Below the pieces are notes generated by a model. The model had not been told where the DNA came from, searched no databases, and saw only the letters and a program-made list of their open reading frames with translations. From assembly GCF_002217405.1 (NCBI RefSeq), contig NZ_MUHE01000015.1, forward strand, positions 1 to 64,000: a stretch of 64,000 nucleotides of DNA. The letters are read 5' to 3'. Shown here piece after piece: positions 63,369 through 64,000 of this stretch; positions within the stretch are counted from its first letter, which is position 1; the number at the start of each line of letters is the position of its first letter. The DNA is from Flavobacterium psychrophilum DSM 3660 = ATCC 49418. Its GTDB lineage: Bacteria > Bacteroidota > Bacteroidia > Flavobacteriales > Flavobacteriaceae. A program made the position numbers and the translations under genes.

Positions 63369-64000
63369 ATGACAAGAATAGAAGTTTTAAATACTATAAT
63401 TAACAAAAAAAATGTTAAAAATTATCTAGAAATAGGTGTAAATAGAGGCAAATGTCTATTTAATATTGTAGGACCTGAAAATAAGTTTGCCGTAGATCCT
63501 TTTTTTAATTTTAATTTATGGAAAAAAATAAAAGCTGGAATTAAAAATTCGGGAAACTTTAAAAATAAATATTTTGAAGTTACCAGCGATGATTTTTTTG
63601 CTAACAATGAAACACTTTTATCTAAAAACAAACTCGATTTAGCCTTTATAGATGGTCTTCATACCTACAAACAATCCTTGCAAGACACTTTAAACACTGT
63701 AAAATATCTTGATGAAAAAGGAATTATCGTGTTACATGATTGCAATCCACTTGATCACTTAGCGGCATACCCTGCACATTCTATAGACGAGGCTCGCAAA
63801 GATTTGCAAAACCATAAAGATTGGAAAAATATTTGGAATGGCGATGTCTGGAAAACAATAGTTTTTATTAAAAAAAATCATCCTGAATTATCTACTTTTG
63901 TTTTAAATACAGACCACGGATTAGGTTTTGTGTATAAAAAACAACAAGAGAAATTACCCGAAATTTTTAATGCGATTACTTCGATCGATGATTTAGATTA
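63369..64000 (+). CDS. SAM-dependent methyltransferase (Methyltransf_24-like), truncated by window end
   Basis: The frame opens at ATG 63369 and runs off the window after 210 codons. SAM-binding motif I NYLEIGVNRGKC and the acidic LDLAFIDGLHTYKQSLQDTL and IIVLHDCNPLDHLAAYP segments match Methyltransf_24-type enzymes, often linked to surface glycan modification. A minus-strand reading frame at 63422-63631 is its antisense shadow. The C-terminus is unseen. Confidence 0.85.
   Translation, partial: MTRIEVLNTIINKKNVKNYLEIGVNRGKCLFNIVGPENKFAVDPFFNFNLWKKIKAGIKNSGNFKNKYFEVTSDDFFANNETLLSKNKLDLAFIDGLHTYKQSLQDTLNTVKYLDEKGIIVLHDCNPLDHLAAYPAHSIDEARKDLQNHKDWKNIWNGDVWKTIVFIKKNHPELSTFVLNTDHGLGFVYKKQQEKLPEIFNAITSIDDLD

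Overview
The window is low-GC DNA that reads as a chromosome segment of a Flavobacteriaceae bacterium (Bacteroidota), probably Flavobacterium or a close relative. Evidence: very A/T-rich intergenic DNA, many promoters with the Bacteroidota -7 element TAnnTTTG, start codons without obvious Shine-Dalgarno sequences, lipoproteins with short N-terminal signals, and family content typical of flavobacteria (DUF4369/TlpA proteins, M61-PDZ protease, LtaS-like sulfatase, complete his operon). No phage, plasmid, CRISPR or rRNA genes were seen. There is one tRNA (Tyr).

Layout. 1-6.1 kb: fabG, a VWA-like membrane protein, an LtaS-type sulfatase, a small DUF2231-like membrane protein. 6.1-13.6 kb: a complete histidine operon (hisG D C B H A F IE) preceded by a His-rich leader peptide and an intrinsic terminator (attenuator); two junctions inside it carry repeats. 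13.6-24.9 kb: housekeeping genes (Nudix, thioesterase, MscS channel, two SF2 helicases, a cNMP/CBS/DUF294 protein with an apparently inactive exonuclease, acetyl-CoA synthetase). 24.9-26.3 kb: a gene graveyard with an eroded membrane-protein gene and a frameshifted IS630-type transposase. 26.3-35.9 kb: a polysaccharide locus with flippase, GT4 glycosyltransferase, membrane-anchored glycosidase, Ig-like protein, large GT-C/PTPS-related membrane protein and a response-regulator/GT2 fusion. 36-43.6 kb: universal stress protein, a tripartite RND efflux operon and small genes. 43.7-44.9 kb: a DUF4369-TlpA thioredoxin-like lipoprotein split by a -1 frameshift at a phased A-AAA-AAA heptamer just before a stop codon. 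45-56.3 kb: tRNA-Tyr, a Crp/Fnr-type regulator, a TetR-controlled ABC (MacAB-like) efflux operon, a variant cbb3-type oxidase operon with an AraC regulator and DUF983 protein, and a peroxiredoxin. 56.5-64 kb: DUF2089 regulator with two small proteins, M61 protease, DUF4369 lipoprotein, sucC, small proteins, DUF1456 protein, and a truncated methyltransferase at the window end.

How genes work together. The strongest new hypothesis is a small Crp/Fnr regulon: near-identical TGATA-N2-TATCA palindromes lie upstream of the tetR-efflux operon, the variant cbb3 oxidase operon and the peroxiredoxin gene, all within 11 kb of a Crp/Fnr regulator whose recognition helix has R-E-x-x-S-R. This suggests a joint response to low oxygen, nitric oxide or peroxide. 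The second is the REC-GT2 fusion, which could place polysaccharide synthesis directly under phosphorelay control. The third is the phased slippery site in the thioredoxin-like gene, which may be recoding rather than decay. All functional assignments rest on motif recognition; no database search was run.
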